From positions 43,336 to 76,322 of the forward strand of contig NZ_JADWYU010000195.1 of the NCBI RefSeq assembly GCF_016786325.1: a DNA stretch of 32,987 nt, given 5' to 3'. This document shows positions 1-6,725 of the stretch, piece by piece; position 1 is the stretch's first letter; every line of letters begins with the position of its first letter. The notes under the pieces are model-generated. The model saw only the letters and a program-made list of their open reading frames with translations. It was not told where the DNA came from and searched no databases. Made by a program: the position numbers and the translations under genes. This stretch comes from Frankia nepalensis. Lineage in GTDB: Bacteria > Actinomycetota > Actinomycetes > Frankiales > Frankiaceae.

Positions 1-2
1 AT

Positions 3-1661
3 TTTAATCCGCCGTATAACGAGCTTCTCAAAGAGTGGAAGGTGTCGAATCCAACCGGAGCAATGAGACAGATGCAGGCGGCAGGATTCAGGTTATTGCA
101 GGTACATCTAAACGGCTGGATGGGTCTGGCGCGTTTCTACTCGCAGCAAGAGTCGGAGCTGCTTCGGAGCCGCCTTATCTCGCATGATATCCCCCCAGAA
201 CCTCGACGCCCGGCGCTAAGAGGTATTAGCGCTACTCACTTGAGCGATTGGCGATTTCAGGCTCATCTTGTGCGCGAAGGCTCCGCCGTCTTCTCAAACC
301 TCGATGAATACTCTGGTGTCGAGCTACGAGTATTCGGCAATGACGCTCCGCCGATTCGCGTTCCTCCAGAAGTCGCGCTGCCAAATATCCCTGCCCCGGC
401 AACTTCCCCGTCTTCTCGGTCCCAGGATACTGCAACCAGGGATAAGTCCGCTCCGAAGGCGATACGAAAAGAGATTGAGGCTGCGCGCGAAGAGCGGCGC
501 AAACTTGAAGAGCCTCTATCTTACCCGGCAGAGCCAACCTACGATGCCAACAACGGAACGATCACCATCGGAATGTACTCGGATGGCGCTCCCTCGCGGT
601 GGTATCTGCATTCTGTCGAAAGTGGCAGGGTGGAGCATGGGCTGATCATCGGTGACGAGGGGGGCGGAAAATCGAACGCCTTACGCGTTGTGATTCTCGA
701 GGCGGCCCGCTCGCAGTTGTTCCAAGTATTTCCGGCCGATCCATCAAACTCAAATCAGTTTTCCGCAAAGTGGTCGAAAGCCGTTCGGGATAAAAGACAG
801 ATCGCCACAAACCTTAGTGGCACGATAAGAAACCTCGAACTTCTGAACCGCGACATAGATAGGCGTAATGAAAGTCGTAGCCATGGATCACCAACACGGT
901 CAAATCCGGGCATTATATTCGCGATCGATGACGCCGACGAGGCCTTTGCCAACGCCCGTGTCGCCGTACTAGCCGAAAGGATTATTAGGGACGGGGGTGA
1001 GGTTGGAATCGGTCTTGTGGCTGTGGTCCGCGATGTAGAAAAACTGGCAGTCCACAGCCGTGGACTAGTCGGAGATCTGATAGGAGTCAGGAACAAAATC
1101 GCCTTCATGCCGAAGGGGCACTATATACTGGCTGCTCTATCCGCGACCTATGGCCCTCGCCGCGGCACCGTTCTCTCCAAGGCGGTCAAAGCTACGTATG
1201 TCCTTCACTGGAATGATGTGCAGTCGACGGTGGGTCAGGTTGTAGGAATTGCTCCCCGCCATTACAGCTCGGACGAGGCCAAGATGTGGGTCCCCCGTTA
1301 CTTAGGTGAGAATGCCGGGTCCCTTATCGAGTGGCAAGGCGTCGAAGGCGATCGGCGGTCGTGGTGGACGATTGACGCGATTTCGGCGCGTCAATGGTAT
1401 CTCCGGTGGACGCGCGATGGCTGGACACTGATTAACGTCTACTCGGCCGGCAGTGGCGAGACCAGCTGCGCCGACGCTATCGCGTGGGCAGAGACCGCCT
1501 TGGAGTATCGATTTACGATATCTCTCGGCCGATGGAGAATTGGACCGTCCACTGGTGAGGAGAATCTCATCGCGCTCTACGCCGATACGGAAAACATCCC
1601 TCTCTCGAAAGGGCTGGCCGCTTCCAAGGTTTGGCCGACTCCGGACCTCGGTCCCGCCTAA
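3..1661 (+). CDS. FtsK/SpoIIIE-type DNA translocase/transfer ATPase (5' partial)
   Basis: The frame is open to the left edge, so the GTG at 42 is probably internal and the gene begins outside the window. Counting from that GTG (539 residues), a P-loop GDEGGGKS lies at residues 204-211, followed by a Walker B-like strand (IIFAIDDADEA) about 85 residues later. This spacing and the following 'GGEVGIGLVAVVRD' strand fit the FtsK/HerA fold. The roughly 200 residues before the P-loop are divergent, with a charged, probably helical stretch at 140-157. Codons are unusually A/T-ending for this window (aaa, gta, tta, ata), which suggests transfer. Small actinomycete integrative elements carry one FtsK-like protein that moves double-stranded DNA between mycelia. 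Placed next to a tRNA-derived att site, that is the likely role, but it is inference. No membrane segment is visible in the part present. Confidence 0.8.
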   Translation, partial: FNPPYNELLKEWKVSNPTGAMRQMQAAGFRLLQVHLNGWMGLARFYSQQESELLRSRLISHDIPPEPRRPALRGISATHLSDWRFQAHLVREGSAVFSNLDEYSGVELRVFGNDAPPIRVPPEVALPNIPAPATSPSSRSQDTATRDKSAPKAIRKEIEAAREERRKLEEPLSYPAEPTYDANNGTITIGMYSDGAPSRWYLHSVESGRVEHGLIIGDEGGGKSNALRVVILEAARSQLFQVFPADPSNSNQFSAKWSKAVRDKRQIATNLSGTIRNLELLNRDIDRRNESRSHGSPTRSNPGIIFAIDDADEAFANARVAVLAERIIRDGGEVGIGLVAVVRDVEKLAVHSRGLVGDLIGVRNKIAFMPKGHYILAALSATYGPRRGTVLSKAVKATYVLHWNDVQSTVGQVVGIAPRHYSSDEAKMWVPRYLGENAGSLIEWQGVEGDRRSWWTIDAISARQWYLRWTRDGWTLINVYSAGSGETSCADAIAWAETALEYRFTISLGRWRIGPSTGEENLIALYADTENIPLSKGLAASKVWPTPDLGPA

Positions 1662-1663
1662 GG

Positions 1664-1891
1664 ATGGAGAAAGTAATAGGTAGTTATCGGCGAGCGTGGC
1701 GGCAGCTGAGCATGGTTGGATACCGGCCGCTAGACAGCCGTTTAGCATCGCCAAGCCGCGACACTGGCCGACCTGGGCGGGCAACGTCCGACGCGGTCCG
1801 GGCTGTGGGTAGCATCGCTGGATGGTGGGGGACGACAGCGGATGAATTGGATCGATCTTGCAATCGGACGATTGAGTTAATCGCCGGTTAG
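1664..1891 (+). CDS. Small hypothetical protein downstream of the FtsK-like gene
   Basis: An ATG two bases after the FtsK-like stop opens a 75-residue frame ending at TAG 1889-1891. It reads MEKVIGSYRRAW at the start and contains a hydrophobic/Trp patch (VGSIAGWWGTTADEL). Codon use matches the low-GC style of the preceding gene (gta, ata, agt, tta), which argues that it is coding and belongs to the same acquired block. An 'aagg' directly before the ATG is a poor ribosome site, so translation would rely on coupling to the upstream stop. No family is recognised. The 245 bases after it, to 2136, show no supported gene. Confidence 0.45.
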   Translation: MEKVIGSYRRAWRQLSMVGYRPLDSRLASPSRDTGRPGRATSDAVRAVGSIAGWWGTTADELDRSCNRTIELIAG

Positions 1892-2136
1892 CCAATAGGT
1901 CAGCAGGCGCATACGACGGTTCAGGCGGACGGCGGGGGCCGGCTTTGCAAGGCAGGGATCAGGAGCGCTGCCGGTGTACCCATCTCTGTACCCGAGCCGG
2001 CGGACCGCGCCGGACGGTGGTAGACGCCGTCGGTAGCGCTCAGCTGAGCGACCGGGCGGCATGGATCGCCGCGGACATCAGTGGACGTCCCGCCCTTCCT
2101 CTTAATCCGCTGCTCAGACGAAGTCTTCACGGGATC

Positions 2137-2499
2137 CTACCGAACGGTCCACGGTGGCGGGCTCGCGCTACGTCTGGCCAGCTGCTCGTCCAGTGGAAAG
2201 TCGTGCAAGACAAGGCGCCGCGCAGCTTCGTCACGTTCCTGCTCCGTGAACAGGTCTTCGAACCAGGGAAGACAGGCTGCAAACTCGACGCTGGAAGCCA
2301 GCTCGCGTAGCTCCCATAACCGAGCAAACCCATACGAGGTACGTCGAGGATCGCTAAGAAGCCGTTTCGTGGCTTCAACAGCCCCGAGTTCTTCCACCAT
2401 GGCAAGGAACTGCCTTGGATCATAGCCGCGGCCCCTAACTCGATCGACCTCGGACAGAACGTGACGCTGAAACTCGGTCGCAAGACTTGAATCCGGCAT
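2137..2499 (-). CDS. Hypothetical protein, 120 aa, of mobile-element type
   Basis: A 120-residue protein, acidic and helix-rich, reading 'YGFARLWELRELASSVE' in the middle and 'LFTEQERDEAARRL' near the end. I know this pattern only as a short domain of unknown function that recurs in actinobacterial accessory regions. The start ATG at 2499 is preceded by 'agagggaag', an acceptable ribosome site. It runs toward the FtsK-like gene and lies inside the presumed integrated element. No catalytic motif, signal or membrane segment is visible. Function unknown. Confidence 0.7.
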   Translation of the reverse strand: MPDSSLATEFQRHVLSEVDRVRGRGYDPRQFLAMVEELGAVEATKRLLSDPRRTSYGFARLWELRELASSVEFAACLPWFEDLFTEQERDEAARRLVLHDFPLDEQLARRSASPPPWTVR

Positions 2500-2847
2500 C
2501 TCTGGAACTTCCCTCTATCCCACAAAGAAGTCGCCACAGCTCCACGAGTCGCCCTGGCGCCGCGCGTCGAGCATGGCCCAAGGCAGGCCAGAATAGTAGT
2601 AAGTCGCCAACGATGTGTGGTGTATGCCACAAGATGTCGCAATAGAGCTAGCTTGCACCATCGAGGCCCGCGCCGGGCGCTTGCTTCGAAGCCGTCAGAG
2701 CCGTCCGCAGTTGGCCCGGGCGAGCCTGACCTCACGGCAACCCTGACGGCAACGGGGGTGGACGTCGGTGGACGACCATGGACGGCCGGGCCACCTGGCG
2801 CAGGACCGGCGGACGTCCGTGGACCGGGGCAGACTCGCCAGCCACAC
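2500..2847. other. Gene-free att-flank with phased TGGACG repeats
   Basis: No supported gene lies in these 348 bases; the long minus-strand frame here is only the shadow of the tRNA remnant. The hexamer TGGACG occurs at 2759, 2769 and 2779, exactly 10 bp apart, with further GGACG at 2811 and GGACC at 2821. Helically phased short repeats beside an att core are the usual form of integrase or excisionase arm sites, so that is the proposed role. It is inference. Confidence 0.4.
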
Positions 2848-2889
2848 CTGAAAAGCGGAAGGTCGGCGGTTCGACCCCGCCCCTGCCCA
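2848..2889 (+). tRNA. 3' half of tRNA-Phe(GAA): attachment-site remnant
   Basis: The sequence starts in an anticodon loop CTGAAAA (2848-2854, anticodon GAA at 2850-2852), continues with the 3' anticodon strand GCGGA and a variable loop AGGTC. A perfect T-arm follows (GGCGG 2865-2869, TTCGACC, CCGCC 2877-2881), then the acceptor 3' strand CCTGCCC and discriminator A2889. This matches the 3' half of actinobacterial tRNA-Phe. The expected 5' anticodon strand TCCGC is not upstream (the bases are CACAC), and no D-arm is present, so the gene is incomplete. Integration of tRNA-targeting elements leaves exactly this product. Identity with the tRNA begins at the anticodon loop, the classic crossover region. 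Confidence 0.85.
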
Positions 2890-2911
2890 CCCATAGCTAG
2901 CAGGCAAGACA

Positions 2912-2941
2912 GAAGCCACCGGCGGCGCCGGTGGCTTCTTT
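2912..2941 (+). terminator. Rho-independent terminator after the tRNA-Phe remnant
   Basis: A perfect 12-bp stem, GAAGCCACCGGC (2912-2923) against GCCGGTGGCTTC (2927-2938), closes a GGC loop and is followed by TTT. It sits 22 bases after the tRNA discriminator base and is probably the original terminator of the chromosomal tRNA-Phe gene, so sequence to its right should be the native chromosome. Confidence 0.85.
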
Positions 2942-2968
2942 GGTCTCAGTTGCCCCCGGCTACCCCGG

Positions 2969-3602
2969 ACGATGATCGCGGTGTGTGGCGATCTGGCCCA
3001 GACCGCACGGCCGGCGGAGTTGGCGGCGCCGCGCGTGTTCCCCGACGCGCTTCCGGCGTCGGCGCTGGTCGTACCCGGCAATCATGATCTACCCGACTGG
3101 CCTGTGTGGACGCGGTTCATCCGGCCATGGCGAACCTGGCGCCGGCGCATCGACACCGACCCGCACAGCCCGATCACCCGCACCACCGACGGAGCAGATT
3201 GGTCGCCGTCGGCGTCAACACCGCCCGGCTCTGGGGCCCGCGCACCGACTGGTCACGCGGCCGGATCAACCTCCGGCAGCTGTCCGCCGTCCTGGCGGCC
3301 TTCGACGAGGCACCGAACGACGATCTACGTGTGCTCGTCGCGCACCATCCCTTTCTACTGGTCCCCTCGGCGGGCAGCCGCGGGCTGGTCGGACGATCGG
3401 GCCTCGCGCCGCGGCACCTGCGCCGGCGCGCGGACCTGCTGCTCGGCGGGCACCTGTACCAGGCCTACAGCGGTCTGGCCGACGGCCTGGTCGTCGCGCA
3501 GCGCGGCACCGCGTTCTCGAACCGGACCTCGACGAGTTCAGCTCGGCCGTTCAACGCATCGACACGTTCTTTCGCCGCACGGCCCAGCCGTACCGTCCGT
3601 GA
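2969..3602 (+). pseudogene. Metallophosphoesterase pseudogene, truncated and frameshifted
   Basis: Calcineurin-like phosphoesterase motifs are present but spread over three frames. Around 2984 the frame reads 'VCGDLAQTARPAEL' (metal-binding GD) and 'LVVPGNHDLPDWPVW' (GNHD). After about 3195 homology moves to a second frame: 'LVAVGVNTARLWG', 'LRVLVAHHPFLL' (HH) and 'LLLGGHLYQAYSGL' (GGH). The last part, ending at TGA 3600-3602, fits the third frame. The N-terminal DxH strand that should precede GDL is missing; the gene starts abruptly after the tRNA terminator. With two frameshifts and a lost N-terminus it cannot make the normal enzyme. Confidence 0.75.
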
Positions 3603-3784
3603 GAAATCCAAGAGTGGAATCCAGGCCGAGCGTCCGGGTCGAAATAATTACCGTATCGGCCCGCCTCGGCCTTCGTCGGCGATGGCGCATTTGACGGTGC
3701 TGACGGTGTCGCCGAGCGTTTCTCCAGCTTGTCGGTAAGATTGGCCGTCTTCTTGCGGGCGCGGTCCGGATTCAACGGGGCGCG

Positions 3785-4069
3785 TCATCCACCCGTTCGC
3801 GAGCGAGAAGAATCGTACGCGCTCTGAGGTCGGGCGACGAGACCGTCCTCGTGCGCCCGCCAGGCGAGGTCGAGCTTGGTGCGGGTGGGCCGGCCGACCG
3901 CCTCGTACTTCCGCTTCACGCGGTCGAGATACTGCTTCGCGGTGCCCGGGCGAATGCCGGCCCGGCGAGCGGTCGCGTCGAGGGTGAGTCCGGCGACGTA
4001 GGCGAGAAGTACGACGGTCTCCTGTCGGGACAGGCGTGGACGCTCCAGCGGGCTGTCGTCGTCTGCCAT
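3785..4069 (-). CDS. Stand-alone LuxR-type HTH regulator
   Basis: This 94-residue protein is little more than a LuxR/GerE-type helix-turn-helix: 'LSRQETVVLLAYVAGLTLDATARRAGI' with recognition region 'RPGTAKQYLDRVKRKY' at about residues 14-56. There is no receiver or sensor domain. ATG 4069 has GGAGG at 4077-4081, well placed, which fixes the start. It lies immediately downstream of a second HTH-only gene and both point away from the RiPP operon beginning at 4652. Small orphan HTH proteins commonly control neighbouring biosynthetic operons, so a role in regulating the azole-peptide cluster is likely but inferred. The 180 bases between this gene and the phosphoesterase remnant hold nothing I can support. 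Confidence 0.75.
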   Translation of the reverse strand: MADDDSPLERPRLSRQETVVLLAYVAGLTLDATARRAGIRPGTAKQYLDRVKRKYEAVGRPTRTKLDLAWRAHEDGLVARPQSAYDSSRSRTGG

Positions 4070-4392
4070 TTTTCAGCCTCCGGTGGGCTCGGGTCAATGC
4101 CATCAGAAGTACTACGCGATCCAGGGGTATTTCTGCCGTCGAGCAGCACGAGCGCGCTGGCCAGCGCCGTACGGTTCACGGCGCCGAGCTCGCGGTGGGC
4201 GCGGCCGGGATGGGACCGGCCGAGACAGGAGCCGAGACAGGAGTCGACGGTCCGGACGCCGATGTCGAGCCGGTCGGCGATCAGGTCGCCGGTGAGGGCC
4301 TCGCCGGTGAGGCCCTCGATGGCGACGTCGGCGACTTCCCATTCGCGGGAGGCGGGCCGGTCGCCCCGGCTGGCCAACACGGGCCCCATCAC
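3916..4392 (-). CDS. LuxR-type HTH protein with internal duplications; 3' end uncertain
   Basis: ATG 4392 has a good ribosome site (GAGGAGG just upstream). The first 95 residues are a LuxR-type HTH: 'SREWEVADVAIEGLTG', then 'IADRLDIGVRTVDS', then 'LGAVNRTALASALVLL'. Two in-frame tandem duplications interrupt it: 15 nt at 4288-4302/4303-4317 (EGLTG-EALTG) and 12 nt at 4219-4230/4231-4242 (SCLG-SCLG). They lengthen the turn and the recognition helix compared with the family. The frame then runs on for about 60 unlikely residues over the next gene, whose ribosome site it contains. The original stop near 4112 (TAG in another frame) may have been lost by a small indel. It may be a decaying regulator; the HTH assignment is firm, its activity is not. 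Confidence 0.5.
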   Translation of the reverse strand: MMGPVLASRGDRPASREWEVADVAIEGLTGEALTGDLIADRLDIGVRTVDSCLGSCLGRSHPGRAHRELGAVNRTALASALVLLDGRNTPGSRSTSDGIDPSPPEAEKWQTTTARWSVHACPDRRPSYFSPTSPDSPSTRPLAGPAFARAPRSSISTA

Positions 4393-4489
4393 GCCTCCTC
4401 ACGGGTGGCCGACACGTGGTCACCGAGGTATTCGTCGCCCGGGGGTGGGCGGATTGGTCGAGGTGGATCGATTACCCGCCCTGACTGCT

Positions 4490-4505
4490 GGCCGTCAAGA
4501 CGGCC
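4490..4505. promoter_or_regulatory. 16-bp palindrome, candidate operator
   Basis: GGCCGTC-AA-GACGGCC is a perfect inverted repeat between the divergently oriented HTH gene (start 4392) and the RiPP precursor (start 4652). Its position suggests a binding site for one of the two HTH proteins. No -35/-10 could be assigned with confidence. Confidence 0.35.
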
Positions 4506-4591
4506 GAACTGTCGTGTTTACCCCGGCCTCCGCGGAGCGTCTGATCTGCGTAGTGGTTCGTCGCGGGAAACCGAGCGGCGCGCCACTGAGG

Positions 4592-4645
4592 ACGGTCCGG
4601 TGCCCGCCGGACCGTGACCATGCCGGCGACACGCCGGAAAGGAGG
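4592..4645 (+). promoter_or_regulatory. Structured 5' leader and strong RBS of the precursor gene
   Basis: ACGGTCCGG (4592-4600) pairs perfectly with CCGGACCGT (4607-4615) around a 6-nt loop. A second hairpin follows, CCGGCG-ACA-CGCCGG (4623-4637), ending directly against the Shine-Dalgarno AAAGGAGGT. The SD is close to ideal, with 6-7 bases to ATG 4652. The second hairpin abuts the ribosome site and could tune its access. The first is symmetric enough to be either an mRNA stem or a protein operator. Confidence 0.5.
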
Positions 4646-4651
4646 TGTCCC

Positions 4652-4762
4652 ATGCTGCGCATCATCGACAAGGTCGAAGAGAAGTACTTCTCGGCCGACG
4701 CGACGGTCGCACCAGGAGGCTGGTGCTGCCACTGCCACTGCACCGTGGCGGTCTCGGCCTAG
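4652..4762 (+). CDS. Cys-rich precursor peptide of an azole-modified RiPP
   Basis: A 36-residue ORF with a near-perfect Shine-Dalgarno, directly upstream of genes for azole-forming enzymes. The first 23 residues form a charged leader (start MLRIIDKVEEKYF) ending in VAPGG. The core begins WCCHCHCT and ends in VAVSA. Cys25, Cys26, Cys28 and Cys30, plus Thr31 and Ser35, are candidates for cyclisation to thiazol(in)es and (methyl)oxazol(in)es. The two His between Cys make an unusual alternating CHCHC pattern. A leader/core break after Gly22-Gly23 is plausible because it fits the double-glycine style. I know no named peptide with this core. The alternative, a small metal-binding protein, is less likely given the YcaO, SagB-type and ThiF-like genes immediately downstream. 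Confidence 0.8.
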   Translation: MLRIIDKVEEKYFSADATVAPGGWCCHCHCTVAVSA

Positions 4763-4769
4763 CGCCGAT

Positions 4770-4800
4770 GGCCGGGCTCGGCGTCATGCCGGGCCCGGCC
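4770..4800 (+). terminator. Attenuating hairpin after the precursor gene
   Basis: A 13-bp stem (GGCCGGGC 4770-4777, T·G wobble, CGGC 4779-4782 against GCCG 4788-4791 and GCCCGGCC 4793-4800) closes a 5-nt loop GTCAT, eight bases after the precursor stop. No T-run follows, so it should act as a partial terminator or mRNA 3' stabiliser. Such an element lets the precursor be made in excess of the enzymes encoded beyond it. Confidence 0.6.
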
Positions 4801-4809
4801 CCCTTCATG

Positions 4810-4853
4810 CCTGTCCAGAAAACGACACGGGCCTGTCCAGAAAACGACACGGG
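4810..4853 (+). repeat. Perfect 22-bp tandem duplication
   Basis: Two identical 22-bp copies, 4810-4831 and 4832-4853 (each beginning CCTGTCCAGAAAAC), lie between the attenuator hairpin and the ribosome site of the ThiF-like gene. The AAAAC stretch is the most A-rich part of the neighbourhood. It may be a duplicated regulator site or a replication-slippage scar. Confidence 0.8.
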
Positions 4854-4878
4854 CTCAGACGACGACAAAGGGAGGATC

Positions 4879-5919
4879 GTGACGGAGCCGAATGACCAGT
4901 CAGCGCGACTGGTCCGCAATCCGCACCTCGTGGTCGTGCAGTGTACCGAAGACGAGGTCCTGGTCCGCCACGGCGCGCGGTCCCGGTATTCCCGGGTGCT
5001 GCGCGACGATGGCCGGAACCGGGCGCTGGGGCCGCTGCTGCGGGCGTTCGAACGACCCGTCGGCCCCGACGACGTGGCGAACCGGCTGGCCGACCGGATC
5101 ACGCGCGAGCAGTTCGACCAGCTCGTCGCGCAGCTGAGCGACGACGGCGTCCTGGTCAAGGAGGGCTCCGGCACGTTCTCGCTGTACCGGGGCGTCGCCG
5201 GTGGGAAACCGATCGAGGGTCTCGGTGCCGCCACCGTCGGCGTCATCGGCCTGGGCCAGATCGGCGCGCAGGTCGCCGCCCAGCTCACCGAGCTGGGAGT
5301 GGGTGGCGTCGAGGCGCTCGCGGCCGGCGACGGCAAGCCCGCCGCGGCGGCATGGTCGGCGCATCTCAACGGCTCGGCCGGCGCGGTGCCGGTACGGCCG
5401 GGATCGGTCGACGACGACCCGGACACCGTCGGCGCGATCGTCGACGACACCGATGTCGTCGTCCTCGCGCTGGAGGGTTTCCGGCCGGCGCTGCTGCACC
5501 GGGTGAACCGTGTGGCGGTCGCCGCCGGCCGGCCGTGGCTGCCGGTGTACGCCGACGGCAGCGAGATGATCGTCGGTCCGCTGGTCGTGCCCGGCGAGTC
5601 GGCCTGTTACAACGAGCACGAGATCCAGCACGAGTCCTCCCGGGTCCTGCGTCGCGAATACCTGCTGTACAGCGAGGAGCAGGCCGGGCAGTCGGCGGGG
5701 GGCCTGCCCGCGCTGCTGCCGCCATTCGCCGCCATCGCGGCCTCCTGGGCTGTCGTAGCACTCATCCCGTTCCTCGCCGACGGCGCGAGCTTCCTCGTCG
5801 GCCGGGCGATCCGGATCGACTTCGAACGGCTGGAGATCACCCAGGAGCACGTGCTGCGCCTGCCACGTTGCCCGGTCTGCTCACCGCACCGTCCGGCGTT
5901 CCGGCACCCGTTCCTGTAG
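4879..5919 (+). CDS. E1/ocin-ThiF-like leader-binding cyclodehydratase partner
   Basis: 346 residues from GTG 4879, which has GGGAGG just upstream; a longer in-frame reading would cross the precursor gene and is rejected. Residues 10-110 look like the winged-helix recognition element that binds RiPP leaders ('PHLVVVQCTEDEVLVRHG' through 'LSDDGVLVKEG'). A Rossmann-like ThiF/E1 part follows ('VGVIGLGQIGAQVAAQL'). The C-terminus has one CxxC (RCPVCSPH), but the upstream partner motif, usually a second CxxC, reads CYNE and keeps only one Cys, so the zinc site is incomplete. In this family the protein presents the precursor to YcaO, which makes the azolines. It is first in a tightly packed operon, 11 bases before the next gene. 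Confidence 0.8.
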   Translation: MTEPNDQSARLVRNPHLVVVQCTEDEVLVRHGARSRYSRVLRDDGRNRALGPLLRAFERPVGPDDVANRLADRITREQFDQLVAQLSDDGVLVKEGSGTFSLYRGVAGGKPIEGLGAATVGVIGLGQIGAQVAAQLTELGVGGVEALAAGDGKPAAAAWSAHLNGSAGAVPVRPGSVDDDPDTVGAIVDDTDVVVLALEGFRPALLHRVNRVAVAAGRPWLPVYADGSEMIVGPLVVPGESACYNEHEIQHESSRVLRREYLLYSEEQAGQSAGGLPALLPPFAAIAASWAVVALIPFLADGASFLVGRAIRIDFERLEITQEHVLRLPRCPVCSPHRPAFRHPFL

Positions 5920-5930
5920 GGAGACCTGAC

Positions 5931-6725
5931 GTGGCGCTCGACCACCTGCTTCGCCGGACGCTCGAACAGACGCTGATCCCGTCGCCGAACGTCACGGCCC
6001 TGGCGCCCAGCAAGGCGTCCGGCTTCGTCGACCGCGTGACCCCGGACAACGTCGACGTCGGCGAGCTGTTCCACCTCAACAGCCGGCTGTCCCGGCACCA
6101 ACCCGACAACCGGCTGACCGCCGCCGAGATGGCCGACGTCCACGACTGGTACTTCACCACCTGCGGCCGGCACCGCGCCGACGACTTCGTCGGGGCGGCG
6201 AACGACGTACGCCGTCCGCACGCCGGCCTCAGCGGGCCCCTGGCCCAGGTGCTCGCCCCGTTCGGGACCGGCGGGCGGCTGGCCAGGCTGCTCTACGCCT
6301 GCGACCTGATGGTGGTGGACGGCTCGGTCGTCTGCCGGCAGCAGCCCGACGAGGACGCGCTCTGGGTGGAGCACCGGCTCGGCGGTCCGCGGGGACTCGC
6401 CGACGCCGTGCCCGACGCCGCGTCGGCCGCCGCGCTTCGCGCGACCGACCAGGTACTCGTACTGGTCGGCGTGCCGTGGCGGACGATGCTCGGCGGCGGC
6501 CCGCGCGGCTACCGCCGGATGCTCATGGACGCCGGCGTGCTACTCGACGTGGTGCTCGGGCTCGCGCAGCAGGCCGACCTGCGGCCACGGCCGGTCCTCG
6601 ACTTCTACGACGACGAGATCGACACGCTGCTGCACTGCGACGGGTTGGAGCGCTCGGCTCTGGCGCTCGTGCCGCTGCTGCCACCCGCGGAGCCTCTGGA
6701 GAAATCCCATGACGACGACGCCTGA
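5931..6725 (+). CDS. Divergent SagB-type nitroreductase-like protein (first of two)
   Basis: 264 residues from GTG 5931, with 'gggag' upstream. 'VGELFHLNSRLSRH' resembles the N-terminal part of SagB-type proteins. The C-terminal half ('VLVLVGVPWRTMLGGGPRGYRRMLMDAGVLLDVVLGLA', 'DEIDTLLHCDGLERSALALVPL') follows the nitroreductase fold's last helices and strand. The flavin-phosphate motifs of true SagB enzymes (RRS.R near the start and PSAGG) are absent. It overlaps the canonical SagB-like gene by 17 bases, so the two are probably made together and may form a heterodimer in which this chain is a non-catalytic or substrate-binding partner. That last point is inference. Confidence 0.65.
   Translation: MALDHLLRRTLEQTLIPSPNVTALAPSKASGFVDRVTPDNVDVGELFHLNSRLSRHQPDNRLTAAEMADVHDWYFTTCGRHRADDFVGAANDVRRPHAGLSGPLAQVLAPFGTGGRLARLLYACDLMVVDGSVVCRQQPDEDALWVEHRLGGPRGLADAVPDAASAAALRATDQVLVLVGVPWRTMLGGGPRGYRRMLMDAGVLLDVVLGLAQQADLRPRPVLDFYDDEIDTLLHCDGLERSALALVPLLPPAEPLEKSHDDDA

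Noticed and set aside
2827-2832. GGGCAG upstream could pair with the acceptor CTGCCC to make a short tRNA
   Set aside because: No D-arm or anticodon stem fits in the distance; only six pairs, likely chance.
2127-2894. Long minus-strand frame across the tRNA remnant (reads MGGQGRGRTADLPLF at its start)
   Set aside because: Shadow of the tRNA T-arm and acceptor; a well-known false gene pattern.
4645-4878. Extended N-terminus of the ThiF-like protein in frame from 4645
   Set aside because: It crosses the precursor gene and the hairpin; GTG 4879 has its own ribosome site and matches the expected start of the leader-binding domain.
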